Below, in pieces: positions 11,242-26,100 of a stretch of DNA of 64,000 nucleotides. Each line of letters begins with the position of its first letter. The first letter of the stretch is position 1. The notes under the pieces were generated by a model that was not told the DNA's origin, made no database searches, and saw nothing but the letters and a program-made list of their open reading frames with translations. The stretch is from Lophius americanus (taxonomy: Eukaryota; Chordata; Actinopteri; Lophiiformes; Lophiidae), in the NCBI GenBank assembly GCA_037951165.1, contig JBBDHG010000452.1:1-64000 (forward strand). Direction: 5' to 3'. Both the position numbers and the translations under genes were made by a program.

Positions 11242-12640
11242 TTAGTTGAAATCATAAACTTTGTAATTTTGGCCTTGTCTCTCTGAGGTAAGTCTGTTTT
11301 TCAAAAAATTTGTCAATTTGCTCCAAAAGCACTTAGAAAGAGGTTTCAAGCTAGATATAATAAGATTTGCTTTAACATGAAGTAATACAAGGTTATTACT
11401 AACTTTAATTTTTTTAGCTGAAATCATAAACTTTGTAATTTTGGCCTTGTCTCTCTGAGGTAAGTCTGTTTTTGCAAATCTGTCAATTTGCTCCAAAAGC
11501 ACTTAGAAGCAGGTTTCAACACTAGATATAATACGATTTGCTTTAATATGAAGGAATACAAGGTTATTACTAACTTTCATTTTTTTAGTTGAAATCAAAA
11601 ACTTTGTAATTTTTGTCTTGTCTCTCTGAGGTAAGTCTGTTTTTGAAAAAATGTGTCAATTTGCTCCAAAAGCACTTAGAAGCAGGTTTCAAGCTAGATA
11701 TAATAAGATTTGCTTTAACCTGAAGTAATACAAGGTTATTACTAACTTTCATTTTTTTAGTTGAAATCATAAACTTTGTAATTTTTGTCTTGTCTCTCTG
11801 AGGTAAGTCTGTTTTTGAAAAAATGTGTCAATTTGCTCCATAAGCACTTAGAAGCAGGTTTCAAGCTAGATATAATAAGATTTGCTTTAACATGAAGTAA
11901 TACAAGGTTATTACTAACTTTAATTTTTTTAGTTGAAATCATACACTTTGTAATTTTGGCCTTTTGGGTCTCTGAGGTAAGTCTGTTATTGCAAACCTGT
12001 CAATTTGCTCCAAAAGCACTTAGAAGCAGGTTTCAACACTAGATATAATAAGATTTTCTTTAATATGAAGGAATACAAGGTTATTACTAACTTTCATTAT
12101 TTTAGCTGAAATCATAAACTTTGTAGTTTTGGCCTTGTCTCTCTGAGGTAAGTCTGTTTTTGCAAACATGTGTCAATTTGCTGCAGAAGGACTTAGAAGC
12201 AGGTTTCAAGCTATATATAATAAGATCTGCTTTAACATGAAGTAATACAAGGTTATTACTATCTTTAATTTTTTTAGCTGAAATCATAAACTTTGTAGTT
12301 TTGGCCTTGTCTCTTTGAGGTAAGTCTGTTTTTGCAAACATGTGTCAATTTGCTCCAAAAGCACTTAGAAGCAGGTTTCAACACTAGATATAATAAGATT
12401 TTCTTTAATATGAAGTAATACAAGGTTATTACTAACTTTCATTTTTTTAGTTGAAATCATAAACTTTGTAATTTTGGCCTTGTCTCTCTGAGGTAAGTCT
12501 GTTTTTGAAAAAATTTGTCAATTTGCTCCAAAAGCACTTAGAAAGAGGTTTCAAGCTAGATATAATAAGATTTGCTTTAACATGAAGTAATACAAGGTTA
12601 TTACTAACTTTAATTTTTTTAGCTGAAATCATACACTTTG
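11242..12640 (+). repeat. Long-range copy of 2946-4340 (8296 bp apart)
   Basis: Eight monomers match 2946-4340 in order: AAAGAGG, ATACGATTTG, TTTTTGTC/TTTAACCTG, CCATAAGC, GGGT/GTTATTGC, GCTGCA, AAAGAGG. One difference is ATCAAAAACTTT at about 11596. The spacing equals 48 monomers, and the sequence between them is unrelated in order, so this is a relocated block and not a simple tandem HOR. Confidence 0.7.
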
Positions 12641-14428
12641 TAATTTTGGCCTTTTGGGTCTCTGAGGTAAGTCTGTTATTGCAAACCTGTCAATTTGCTC
12701 CAAAAGCACTTAGAAGCAGGTTTCAACACTAGATATAATAAGATTTTCTTTAATATGAAGGAATACAAGGTTATTACTAACTTTCATTATTTTAGCTGAA
12801 ATCATAAACTTTGTAGTTTTGGCCTTGTCTCTCTGAGGTAAGTCTGTTTTTGCAAACATGTGTCAATTTGCTCCAAAAGCACTTAGAAGCAGGTTTCAAC
12901 ACTAGATATAATAAGATTTGCTTTAATATGAAGTAAAACAAGGTTATTAGTAACTTTCATTTTTTTAGTTGAAATCATAAACTTTGTAATTTTGGCCTTG
13001 TCTCTCTGAGGTAAGTCTGTTTTTGCAAATCTGTCAATTTGCTCCAAAAGCACTTAGAAGCAGGTTTCAACACTAGATATAATACGATTTGCTTTAATAT
13101 GAAGGAATACAAGGTTATTACTAACTTTCATTTTTTTAGTTGGAATCATAAACTTTGTAATTTTTGTCTTGTCTCTCTGAGGTAAGTCTGTTTTTGAAAA
13201 AATGTGTCAATTTGCTCCTAAAGCACTTAGAAGCAGGTTTCAACACTAGATATAATAAGATTTTCTTTAATATGAAGGAATACAAGGTTATTACTAACTT
13301 TCATTATTTTAGCTGAAATCATAAACTTTGTAGTTTTGGCCTTGTCTCTCTGAGGTAAGTCTGTTTTTGCAAACATGTGTCAATTTGCTGCAGAAGGACT
13401 TAGAAGCAGGTTTCAAGCTATATATAATAAGATCTGCTTTAACATGAAGTAATACAAGGTTATTACTATCTTTAATTTTTTTAGCTGAAATCATAAACTT
13501 TGTAGTTTTGGCCTTGTCTCTCTGAGGTAAGTCTGTTTTTGCAAACATGTGTCAATTTGCTCCAAAAGCACTTAGAAGCAGGTTTCAACACTAGATATAA
13601 TAAGATTTTCTTTAATATGAAGTAATACAAGGTTATTACTAACTTTCATTTTTTTAGTTGAAATCATAAACTTTGTAATTTTGGCCTTGTCTCTCTGAGG
13701 TAAGTCTGTTTTTGAAAAAATTTGTCAATTTGCTCCAAAAGCACTTAGAAAGAGGTTTCAAGCTAGATATAATAAGATTTGCTTTAACATGAAGTAATAC
13801 AAGGTTATTACTAACTTTAATTTTTTTAGCTGAAATCATACACTTTGTAATTTTGGCCTTTTGGGTCTCTGAGGTAAGTCTGTTATTGCAAACCTGTCAA
13901 TTTGCTCCAAAAGCACTTAGAAGCAGGTTTCAACACTAGATATAATAAGATTTTCTTTAATATGAAGGAATACAAGGTTATTACTAACTTTCATTATTTT
14001 AGCTGAAATCATAAACTTTGTAGTTTTGGCCTTGTCTCTCTGAGGTAAGTCTGTTTTTGCAAACATGTGTCAATTTGCTCCAAAAGCACTTAGAAGCAGG
14101 TTTCAACACTAGATATAATAAGATTTGCTTTAATATGAAGTAAAACAAGGTTATTAGTAACTTTCATTTTTTTAGTTGAAATCATAAACTTTGTAATTTT
14201 GGCCTTGTCTCTCTGAGGTAAGTCTGTTTTTGCAAATCTGTCAATTTGCTCCAAAAGCACTTAGAAGCAGGTTTCAACACTAGATATAATACGATTTGCT
14301 TTAATATGAAGGAATACAAGGTTATTACTAACTTTCATTTTTTTAGTTGGAATCATAAACTTTGTAATTTTTGTCTTGTCTCTCTGAGGTAAGTCTGTTT
14401 TTGAAAAAATGTGTCAATTTGCTCCAAA
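12015..14428 (+). repeat. HOR: two tandem 1207-bp units (7 monomers each)
   Basis: Units are about 12015-13221 and 13222-14428 and are almost identical. Shared marks are GCTGCAGAAGG (about 12181 and 13388), ATCATACACTTT/GGGT/GTTATTGC, GTAAAACAAGG/TTAGTAAC, ATACGATTTG and TTGGAATC. Differences include CTCTTTGAGG at about 12312 and GCTCCTAAAGC at about 13215, the latter close to the unit junction. Confidence 0.85.
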
Positions 14429-15945
14429 AGCACTTAGAAGCAGGTTTCAAGCTAGATATAATAAGATTTGCTTTAACCTGAAGTAATACAAGGATATTAC
14501 TTACTTTCATTTTTTTAGTTGAAATCATAAACTTTGTAATTTTTGTCTTGTCTCTCTGAGGTAAGTCTGTTTTTGAAAAAATGAGTCAATTTGCTCCATA
14601 AGCACTTAGAAGCAGGTTTCAAGCTAGATATAATAAGATTTGCTTTAACATGAAGTAATACAAGGTTATTACTAACTTTAATTTTTTTAGTTGAAATCAT
14701 ACACTTTGTAATTTTGGCCTTTTGGGTCTCTGAGGAAAGTCTGTTATTGCAAACCTGTCAATTTGCTCCAAAAGCACTTAGAAGCAGGTTTCAACACTAG
14801 ATATAATAAGATTTTCTTTAATATGAAGGAATACAAGGTTATTACTAACTTTCATTATTTTAGCTGAAATCATAAACTTTGTAGTTTTGGCCTTGTCTCT
14901 CTGAGGTAAGTCTGTTTTTGCAAACATGTGTCAATTTGCTGCAAAAGGGCTTAGAAGCAGGTTTCAAGCTATATATAATAAGATCTGCTTTAACATGAAG
15001 TAATACAAGGTTATTACTATCTTTAATTTTTTTAGCTGAAATCATAAACTTTGTAATTTTGGCCTTGTCTCTCTGAGGTAAGTCTGTTTTTGCAAATCTG
15101 TCAATTTGCTCCAAAAGCACTTAGAAGCAGGTTTCAACACTAGATGTAATACGATTTGCTTTAATATGAAGGAATACAAGGTTATTACTAACTTTCATTT
15201 TTTTAGTTGAAATCATAAACTTTGTAATTTTTGTCTTGTCTCTCTGAGGTAAGTCTGTTTTTGAAAAAATGTGTCAATTTGCTCCAAAAGCACTTAGAAG
15301 CAGGTTTCAAGCTAGATATAATAAGATTTGCTTTAACCTGAAGTAATACAAGGTTATTACTAACTTTCATTTTTTTAGTTGAAATCATAAACTTTGTAAT
15401 TTTTGTCTTGTCTCTCTGAGGTAAGTCTGTTTTTGAAAAAATGAGTCAATTTGCTCCATAAGCACTTAGAAGCAGGTTTCAAGCTAGATATAATAAGATT
15501 TGCTTTAACATGAAGTAATACAAGGTTATTACTAACTTTAATTTTTTTAGTTGAAATCATACACTTTGTAATTTTGGCCTTTTGGGTCTCTGAGGTAAGT
15601 CTGTTATTGCAAACCTGTCAATTTGCTCCAAAAGCACTTAGAAGCAGGTTTCAACACTAGATATAATAAGATTTTCTTTAATATGAAGGAATACAAGGTT
15701 ATTACTAACTTTCATTATTTTAGCTGAAATCATAAACTTTGTAGTTTTGGCCTTGTCTCTCTGAGGTAAGTCTGTTTTTGCAAACATGTGTCAATTTGCT
15801 GCAAAAGGACTTAGAAGCAGGTTTCAAGCTATATATAATAAGATCTGCTTTAACATGAAGTAATACAAGGTTATTACTATCTTTAATTTTTTTAGCTGAA
15901 ATCATAAACTTTGTAATTTTGGCCTTGTCTCTCTGAGGTAAGTCT
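14190..15945 (+). repeat. HOR: two tandem 860-bp units (5 monomers each)
   Basis: Units are about 14190-15049 and 15050-15945. The private pair ATGAGTC plus CCATAAGC occurs at about 14581 and 15441. Differences include AAGGATATTACTTAC at about 14490, GAGGAAAGTC at about 14734 (donor GT lost), GCAAAAGGGC at about 14941 and TAGATGTAAT at about 15142. Confidence 0.82.
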
Positions 15946-16139
15946 GTTTTTGCAAACATGTGTCAATTTGCTCCAAAAGCACTTAGAAGCAGGTTTCAAC
16001 ACTAGATATAATAAGATTTGCTTTAATATGAAGTAATACAAGGTTATTACTAACTTTAATTTTTTTAGTTGAAATCATAAACTTTGTAATTTTGGCCTTC
16101 TCTCTCTGAGGTAAGTCTGTTTTTGAAAAAATTTGTCAA

Positions 16140-18010
16140 TTTGCTCCAAAAGCACTTAGAAGCAGGTTTCAAGCTAGATATAATAAGATTTGCTTTAACA
16201 TGAAGTAATACAAGGTTATTACTAACTTTAATTTTTTTTAGCTGAAATCATAAACTTTGTAATTTTGGCCTTGTCTCTCTGAGGTAAGTCTGTTTTTGAA
16301 AAAATGTGTCAATTTGCTCCAAAAGCACTTAGAAGCAGGTTTCAAGCTAGATATAATAAGCTTTGCTTTAACATGAAGTAATACAAGGTTATTACTAACT
16401 TTAATTTTTTTAGCTGAAATCATAAACTTTGTAATTTTGGCCTTGTCTCTCTGAGGTAAGTCTGTTTTTGCAAACATGTGTAAATTTGCTCCAAAAGCAC
16501 TTAGAAGCAGGTTTCAAGCTAGATATAATAAGATTTTCTTTAATATGAAGGAATATAAGGTTATTACTAACTTTCATTTTTTTTAGCTGAAGTCATGAGC
16601 TTTTTAATTTTGGCCTTGTCTCTCTCAGGTAAGTCTGTTTTGGCAAACATGTGTCAATTTGCTCCAAAAGCACTTAGAAGCAGGTTTCAACACTAGATAT
16701 AATAAGATTTGCTTTAATATGAAGTAATACAAGGTTATTACTAACTTTCATTTTTTTAGTTGAAATCATAAACTTTGTAATTTTGGCCTTGTCTCTCTGA
16801 GGTAAGTCTGTTTTTTTAAAAATGTGTCAATTTGCTCCAAAAGCACTTAGAAGCAGGTTTCAAGCTAGATATAATAAGATTTGCTTTAATATGAAGTAAT
16901 ACAAGGTTATTACTAACTTTAATTTTTTTAGCTGAAATCATAAACTTTGTAATTTTGGCCTTTTGGGTCTCTGAGGTAAGTCTGTTTTTGCAAATCTGTC
17001 AATTTGCTCCAAAAGCACTTAGAAGCAGGTTTCAACACTAGATATAATAAGATTTGCTATAATATGAAGTAATACAAGGTTATTAGTAACTTTCATTTTT
17101 TTAGTTGAAATCATGAACTTTGTAATTTTGGCCTTGTCTCTCTGAGGTAAGTCTGTTTTTGCAAACATGTGTCAATTTGCTCCAAAAGCACTTAGAAGCA
17201 GGTTTCAACACTAGATATAATAAGATTTGCTTTAATATGAAGGAATACAAGGTTATTACTAACTTTCATTTTTTTAGTTGGAATCATAAACTTTGTAATT
17301 TTTGTCTTGTCTCTCTGAGGTAAGTCTGTTTTTGAAAAAATGTGTCAATTTGCTCCAAAAGCACTTAGAAGCAGGTTTCAAGCTAGATATAATAAGATTT
17401 GCTTTAACATGAAGTAATACAAGGTTATTACTAACTTTAATTTTTTTAGTTGAAATCATACACTTTGTAATTTTGGCCTTTTGGGTCTCTGAGGTAAGTC
17501 TGTTATTGCAAACCTGTCAATTTGCTCCAAAAGCACTTAGAAGCAGGTTTCAACACTAGATATAATAAGATTTTCTTTAATATGAAGGAATACAAGGTTA
17601 TTACTAACTTTCATTATTTTAGCTGAAATCATAAACTTTGTAGTTTTGGCCTTGTCTCTCTGAGGTAAGTCTGTTTTTGCAAACATGTGTCAATTTGCTC
17701 CAAAAGCACTTAGAAGCAGGTTTCAACACTAGATATAATAAGATTTTCTTTAATATGAAGTAATACAAGGTTATTACTAACTTTCATTTTTTTAGTTGAA
17801 ATCATAAACTTTGTAATTTTGGCCTTGTCTCTCTGAGGTAAGTCTGTTTTTGAAAAAATTTGTCAATTTGTTTCAAAAGCACTTAGAAAGAGGTTTCAAG
17901 CTAGATATAATAAGATTTGCTTTAACATGAAGTAATACAAGGTTATTACTAACTTTAATTTTTTTAGCTGAAATCATAAACTTTGTAATTTTGGCCTTGT
18001 CTCTCTGAGG
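16140..18010 (+). repeat. 16-monomer spaced copy of 18903-20773 (2763 bp offset)
   Basis: About 11 monomers match 18903-20773 in order, including AAGCTTTGC, GTGTAAATTTGC, GTCATGAGC/GAAC, TTTTTTAAAAATG, GGGT, TTGGAATC/TTTTTGTC and GTTATTGC monomers. Private differences here are CTTCTCTCTG at about 16099, GCTATAATATG at about 17056 and TTGTTTCAAAAGC at about 17870. The block is the apparent founder or relative of the 30-mer HOR that follows. Confidence 0.7.
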
Positions 18011-21000
18011 TAAGTCTGTTTTTGAAAAAATGTGTCAATTTGCTCCAAAAGCACTTAGAAGAAGGTTTCAAGCTAGATATAATAAGCTTTGCTTTAACAT
18101 GAAGTAATACAAGGTTATTACTAACTTTCATTTTTTTTAGCTGAAGTCATAAACTTTGTAATTTTGGCCTTTTGGGTCTCTGAGGTAAGTCTGTTTTTGC
18201 AAACATGTCAATTTGCTCCAAAAGCACTTAAAAGCAAGTTTCAAGCTAGATATAATAAGATTTGCTTTAACTTGAAGAAATACAAGGTTATTACTAACTT
18301 TAATTTTTTTAGCTGAAATCATAAACTTTGTAGTTTTGGCCATGTCTATCTGAGGTAAGTCTGTTTTTGCAAACATGTGTCAATTTGCTCCAAAAGCACT
18401 TAGAAGCAGGTTTCAACACTAGATATAATAAGATTTTCTTTAATATGAAGTAATACAAGGTTATTACTAACTTTCATTTTTTTAGTTGAAATCATAAACT
18501 TTGTAATTTTGGCCTTGTCTCTCTGAGGTAAGTCTGTTTTTGAAAAAATTTGTCAATTTGCTCCAAAAGCACTTAGAAAGAGGTTTCAAGCTAGATATAA
18601 TAAGATTTGCTTTAACATGAAGTAATACAAGGTTATTACTAACTTTAATTTTTTTAGCTGAAATCATAAACTTTGTAATTTTGGCCTTGTCTCTCTGAGG
18701 TAAGTCTGTTTTTGAAAAAATGTGTCAATTTGCTCCAAAAGCACTTAGAAGCAGGTTTCAAGCTAGATATAATAAGCTTTGCTTTAACATGAAGTAATAC
18801 AAGGTTATTACTAACTTTCATTTTTTTTAGCTGAAGTCATAAACTTTGTAATTTTGGCCTTTTGGGTCTCTGAGGTAAGTCTGTTTTTGCAAACATGTGT
18901 CAATTTGCTCCAAAAGCACTTAGAAGCAGGTTTCAAGCTAGATATAATAAGATTTGCTTTAACATGAAGTAATACAAGGTTATTACTAACTTTAATTTTT
19001 TTAGCTGAAATCATAAACTTTGTAATTTTGGCCTTGTCTCTCTGAGGTAAGTCTGTTTTTGAAAAAATGTGTCAATTTGCTCCAAAAGCACTTAGAAGCA
19101 GGTTTCAAGCTAGATATAATAAGCTTTGCTTTAACATGAAGTAATACAAGGTTATTACTAACTTTAATTTTTTTAGCTGAAATCATAAACTTTGTAATTT
19201 TGGCCTTGTCTCGCTGAGGTAAGTCTGTTTTTGCAAACATGTGTAAATTTTCTCCAAAAGCACTTAGAAGCAGGTTTCAAGCTAGATATAATAAGATTTT
19301 CTTTAATATGAAGGAATATAAGGTTATTACTAACTTTTATTTTTTTTAGCTGAAGTCATGAACTTTTTAATTTTGGCCTTGTCTCTCTCAGGTAAGTCTG
19401 TTTTGGCAAACATGTGTCAATTTGCTCCAAAAGCACTTAGAAGCAGGTTTCAACACTAGATATAATAAGATTTGCTTTAATATGAAGTAATACAAGGTTA
19501 TTACTAACTTTCATTTTTTTAGTTGAAATCATAAACTTTGTAATTTTGGCCTTGTCTCTCTGAGGTAAGTCTGTTTTTTAAAAAATGTGTCAATTTGCTC
19601 CAAAAGCACTTAGAAGCAGGTTTCAAGCTAGATATAATAAGATTTGCTTTAATATGAAGTAATACAAGGTTATTACTAACTTTAATTTTTTTAGCTGAAA
19701 TCATAAACTTTGTAATTTTGAACTTTTGGGTCTCTGAGGTAAGTCTGTTTTTGCAAATCTGTCAATTTGCTCCAAAAGCACTTAGAAGCAGGTTTCAACA
19801 CTAGATATAATAAGATTTGCTTTAATATGAAGTTATACAAGGTTATTAGTAACTTTCATTTTTTTAGTTGAAATCATAAACTTTGTAATTTTGGCCTTGT
19901 CTCTCTGAGGTAAGTCTGTTTTTGCAAACATGTGTCAATTTGCTCCAAAAGCACTTAGAAGCAGGTTTCAACACTAGATATAATAAGATTTGCTTTAATA
20001 TGAAGGAATACAAGGTTATTACTAACTTTCATTTTTTTAGTTGGAATCATAAACTTTGTAATTTTTGTCTTGTCTCTCTGAGGTAAGTCTGTTTTTGAAA
20101 AAATGTGTCAATTTGCTCCAAAAGCACTTAGAAGCAGGTTTCAAGCTAGATATAATAAGATTTGCTTTAACATGAAGTAATACAAGGTTATTACTAACTT
20201 TAATTTTTTTAGTTGAAATCATACACTTTGTAATTTTGGCCTTTTGGGTCTCTGAGGTAAGTCTGTTATTGCAAACCTGTCAATTTGCTCCAAAAGCACT
20301 TAGAAGCAGGTTTCAACACTAGATATAATAAGATTTTCTTTAATATGAAGGAATACAAGGTTATTACTAACTTTCATTATTTTAGCTGAAATCATAAACT
20401 TTGTAGTTTTGGCCTTGTCTCTCTGAGGTAAGTCTGTTTTTGCAAACATGTGTCAATTTGCTCCAAAAGCACTTAGAAGCAGGTTTCAACACTAGATATA
20501 ATAAGATTTTCTTTAATATGAAGTAATACAAGGTTATTACTAACTTTCATTTTTTTAGTTGAAATCATAAACTTTGTAATTTTGGCCTTGTCTCTCTGAG
20601 GTAAGTCTGTTTTTGAAAAAAATTGTCAATTTGCTCCAAAAGCACTTAGAAAGAGGTTTCAAGCTAGATATAATAAGATTTGCTTTAACATGAAGTAATA
20701 CAAGGTTATTACTAACTTTAATTTTTTTAGCTGAAATCATAAACTTTGTAATTTTGGCCTTGTCTCTCTGAGGTAAGTCTGTTTTTGCAAATCTGTCAAT
20801 TTGCTCCAAAAGCACTTAGAAGCAGGTTTCAACACTAGATATAATACGATTTGCTTTAATATGAAGGAATACAAGGTTATTACTAACTTTCATTTTTTTA
20901 GTTGAAATCATAAACTTTGTAATTTTTGTCTTGTCTCTCTGAGGTAAGTCTGTTTTTGAAAAAATGTGTCAATTTGCTCCAAAAGCACTTAGAAGCAGGT

Positions 21001-23104
21001 TTCAAGCTAGATATAATAAGATTTGCTTTAACCTGAAGTAATACAAGGTTATTACTAACTTTAATTTTTTCAGTTGAAATCATACACTTTGTAATTTTGG
21101 CCTTTTGGGTCTCTGAGGTAAGTCTGTTATTAAAAACCTGTCAATTTGCTCCAAAAGCACTTAGAAGCAGGTTTCAACACTAGATATAATAAGATTTTCT
21201 TTAATATGAAGTAATACAAGGTTATTACTAACTTTCATTTTTTTAGTTGAAATCATAAACTTTGTAATGTTGGCCTTGTCTCTCTGAGGTAAGTCTGTTT
21301 TTGCAAACATGTGTTAATTTGCCGCAAAAGGACTTAGAAGCAGGTTTCAAGCTAGATATAATAAGATCTGCTTTAATATGAAGTAATACAAGGTTATTAC
21401 TATCTTTAATTTTTTTAGCTGAAATCATAAACTTTGTAATTTTGGCCTTGTCTCTCTGAGGTAAGTCTGTTTTTGCAAACATGTGTCAATTTGCTCCAAA
21501 AGCACTTAGAAGCAGGTTTCAACACTAGATATAATAAGATTTGCTTTAATATGAAGTAATACAAGGTTATTACTTACTTTCATTTTTTTAGTTGAAATCA
21601 TAAACTTTGTAATTTTGGCCTTGTCTCTCATAGGTAAGTCTGTTTTTGAAAAAATGTGTCAATTTGCTCCAAAAGCACTTAGAAGCAGGTTTCAAGCTAG
21701 ATATAATAAGATTTGCTTTAACATGAAGTAATACAAGGTTATTACTAACTTTAATTTTTTTAGCTGAAATCATAAACTTTGTAATTTTGGCCTTGTCTCT
21801 CTGAGGTAAGTCTTTTTTTTAAAAAATGTGTCAATTTGCTCCAAAGGCACTTAGAAGCAGGTTTCAAGCTAGATATAATAAGCTTTGCTTTAACATGAAG
21901 TAATACAAGGTTATTACTAACTTTAATTTTTTTAGCTGAAATCATAAACTTTGTAATTTTGGCCTATTGGGTCTCTGAGGTAAGTCTGTTATTGCAAACC
22001 TGTCAATTTGCTCCAAAAGCACTTAGAAGCAGGTTTCAACAGTAGATATAATAAGATTTTCTTTAATATGAAGGAATACAAGGTTATTACTAACTTTCAT
22101 TATTTTAGCTGAAATCATAAACTTTGTAGTTTTGGCCTTGTCTCTCTGAGGTAAGTCTGTTTTTGCAAACATGTGTCAATTTGCTCCAAAAGCACTTAGA
22201 AGCAGGTTTCAACACTAGATATAATAAGATTTTCTTTAATATGAAGTAATACAAGGTTATTACTAACTTTCATTTTTTTAGTTGAAATCATAAACTTTGT
22301 AATTTTGGCCTTGTCTCTCTGAGGTAAGTCTGTTTTTGAAAAAATTTGTCAATTTGCTCCAAAAGCACTTAGAAAGAGGTTTCAAGCTAGATACAATAAG
22401 ATTTGCTTTAACATGAAGTAATACAAGGTTATTACTAACTTTAATTTTTTTAGCTGAAATCATAAACTTTGTAATTTTGGCCTTGTCTCTCTGAGGTAAG
22501 TCTGTTTTTGCAAATCTGTCAATTTGCTCCAAAAGCACTTAGAAGCAGGTTTCAACACTAGATATAATACGATTTGCTTTAATATGAAGGAATACAAGGT
22601 TATTACTAACTTTCATTTTTTTAGTTGAAATCATAAACTTTGTAATTTTTGTCTTGTCTCTCTGAGGTAAGTCTGTTTTTGAAAAAATGTGTCAATTTGC
22701 TCCAAAAGCACTTAGAAGCAGGTTTCAAGCTAGATATAATAAGATTTGCTTTAACCTGAAGTAATACAAGGTTATTACTAACTTTAATTTTTTCAGTTGA
22801 AATCATACACTTTGTAATTTTGGCCTTTTGGGTCTCTGAGGTAAGTCTGTTATTGCAAACCTGTCAATTTGCTCCAAAAGCACTTAGAAGCAGGTTTCAA
22901 CACTAGATATAATAAGATTTTCTTTAATATGAAGGAATACAAGGTTATTACTAACTTTCATTATTTTAGCTGAAATCATAAACTTTGTAGTTTTGGCCTT
23001 GTCTCTCTGAGGTAAGTCTGTTTTTGCAAACATGTGTCAATTTGCTCCAAAAGCACTTAGAAGCAGGTTTCAACACTAGATATAATAAGATTTTCTTTAA
23101 TATG
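17930..23104 (+). repeat. HOR: 5175-bp unit (30 monomers), copy 1
   Basis: First of two tandem 5175-bp units. Marks shared at exactly 5175 bp spacing include CTTGAAGAAATAC (18271 region), GGCCATGTCTATCTG (about 18338), CTCGCTGAGG (about 19211), TTTTGAACTTTTGGG (about 19717), GTTATTAAAAACCTG (about 21126), AATGTTGGCC (about 21266) and GGCCTATTGGG (about 21961). The unit itself contains shorter internal duplications. It is the largest HOR resolved in the window. Confidence 0.88.
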
Positions 23105-26100
23105 AAGTAATACAAGGTTATTACTAACTTTAATTTTTTTAGCTGAAATCATAAACTTTGTAATTTTGGCCTTGTCTCTCTGAGGTAAGTCTGTTTTTGA
23201 AAAAATGTGTCAATTTGCTCCAAAAGCACTTAGAAGAAGGTTTCAAGCTAGATATAATAAGCTTTGCTTTAACATGAAGTAATACAAGGTTATTACTAAC
23301 TTTCATTTTTTTTAGCTGAAGTCATAAACTTTGTAATTTTGGCCTTTTGGGTCTCTGAGGTAAGTCTGTTTTTGCAAACATGTCAATTTGCTCCAAAAGC
23401 ACTTAAAAGCAAGTTTCAAGCTAGATATAATAAGATTTGCTTTAACTTGAAGAAATACAAGGTTATTACTAACTTTAATTTTTTTAGCTGAAATCATAAA
23501 CTTTGTAGTTTTGGCCATGTCTATCTGAGGTAAGTCTGTTTTTGCAAACATGTGTCAATTTGCTCCAAAAGCACTTAGAAGCAGGTTTCAACACTAGATA
23601 TAATAAGATTTTCTTTAATATGAAGTAATACAAGGTTATTACTAACTTTCATTTTTTTAGTTGAAATCATAAACTTTGTAATTTTGGCCTTGTCTCTCTG
23701 AGGTAAGTCTGTTTTTGAAAAAATTTGTCAATTTGCTCCAAAAGCACTTAGAAAGAGGTTTCAAGCTAGATATAATAAGATTTGCTTTAACATGAAGTAA
23801 TACAAGGTTATTACTAACTTTAATTTTTTTAGCTGAAATCATAAACTTTGTAATTTTGGCCTTGTCTCTCTGAGGTAAGTCTGTTTTTGAAAAAATGTGT
23901 CAATTTGCTCCAAAAGCACTTAGAAGCAGGTTTCAAGCTAGATATAATAAGCTTTGCTTTAACATGAAGTAATACAAGGTTATTACTAACTTTCATTTTT
24001 TTTAGCTGAAGTCATAAACTTTGTAATTTTGGCCTTTTGGGTCTCTGAGGTAAGTCTGTTTTTGCAAACATGTGTCAATTTGCTCCAAAAGCACTTAGAA
24101 GCAGGTTTCAAGCTAGATATAATAAGATTTGCTTTAACATGAAGTAATACAAGGTTATTACTAACTTTAATTTTTTTAGCTGAAATCATAAACTTTGTAA
24201 TTTTGGCCTTGTCTCTCTGAGGTAAGTCTGTTTTTGAAAAAATGTGTCAATTTGCTCCAAAAGCACTTAGAAGCAGGTTTCAAGCTAGATATAATAAGCT
24301 TTGCTTTAACATGAAGTAATACAAGGTTATTACTAACTTTAATTTTTTTAGCTGAAATCATAAACTTTGTAATTTTGGCCTTGTCTCGCTGAGGTAAGTC
24401 TGTTTTTGCAAACATGTGTAAATTTTCTCCAAAAGCACTTAGAAGCAGGTTTCAAGCTAGATATAATAAGATTTTCTTTAATATGAAGGAATATAAGGTT
24501 ATTACTAACTTTTATTTTTTTTAGCTGAAGTCATGAACTTTTTAATTTTGGCCTTGTCTCTCTCAGGTAAGTCTGTTTTGGCAAACATGTGTCAATTTGC
24601 TCCAAAAGCACTTAGAAGCAGGTTTCAACACTAGATATAATAAGATTTGCTTTAATATGAAGTAATACAAGGTTATTACTAACTTTCATTTTTTTAGTTG
24701 AAATCATAAACTTTGTAATTTTGGCCTTGTCTCTCTGAGGTAAGTCTGTTTTTTAAAAAATGTGTCAATTTGCTCCAAAAGCACTTAGAAGCAGGTTTCA
24801 AGCTAGATATAATAAGATTTGCTTTAATATGAAGTAATACAAGGTTATTACTAACTTTAATTTTTTTAGCTGAAATCATAAACTTTGTAATTTTGAACTT
24901 TTGGGTCTCTGAGGTAAGTCTGTTTTTGCAAATCTGTCAATTTGCTCCAAAAGCACTTAGAAGCAGGTTTCAACACTAGATATAATAAGATTTGCTTTAA
25001 TATGAAGTTATACAAGGTTATTAGTAACTTTCATTTTTTTAGTTGAAATCATAAACTTTGTAATTTTGGCCTTGTCTCTCTGAGGTAAGTCTGTTTTTGC
25101 AAACATGTGTCAATTTGCTCCAAAAGCACTTAGAAGCAGGTTTCAACACTAGATATAATAAGATTTGCTTTAATATGAAGGAATACAAGGTTATTACTAA
25201 CTTTCATTTTTTTAGTTGGAATCATAAACTTTGTAATTTTTGTCTTGTCTCTCTGAGGTAAGTCTGTTTTTGAAAAAATGTGTCAATTTGCTCCAAAAGC
25301 ACTTAGAAGCAGGTTTCAAGCTAGATATAATAAGATTTGCTTTAACATGAAGTAATACAAGGTTATTACTAACTTTAATTTTTTTAGTTGAAATAATACA
25401 CTTTGTAATTTTGGCCTTTTGGGTCTCTGAGGTAAGTCTGTTATTGCAAACCTGTCAATTTGCTCCAAAAGCACTTAGAAGCAGGTTTCAACACTAGATA
25501 TAATAAGATTTTCTTTAATATGAAGGAATACAAGGTTATTACTAACTTTCATTATTTTAGCTGAAATCATAAACTTTGTAGTTTTGGCCTTGTCTCTCTG
25601 AGGTAAGTCTGTTTTTGCAAACATGTGTCAATTTGCTCCAAAAGCACTTAGAAGCAGGTTTCAACACTAGATATAATAAGATTTTCTTTAATATGAAGTA
25701 ATACAAGGTTATTACTAACTTTCATTTTTTTAGTTGAAATCATAAACTTTGTAATTTTGGCCTTGTCTCTCTGAGGTAAGTCTGTTTTTGAAAAAAATTG
25801 TCAATTTGCTCCAAAAGCACTTAGAAAGAGGTTTCAAGCTAGATATAATAAGATTTGCTTTAACATGAAGTAATACAAGGTTATTACTATCTTTAATTTT
25901 TTTAGCTGAAATCATAAACTTTGTAATTTTGGCCTTGTCTCTCTGAGGTAAGTCTGTTTTTGCAAATCTGTCAATTTGCTCCAAAAGCACTTAGAAGCAG
26001 GTTTCAACACTAGATATAATACGATTTGCTTTAATATGAAGGAATACAAGGTTATTACTAACTTTCATTTTTTTAGTTGAAATCATAAACTTTGTAATTT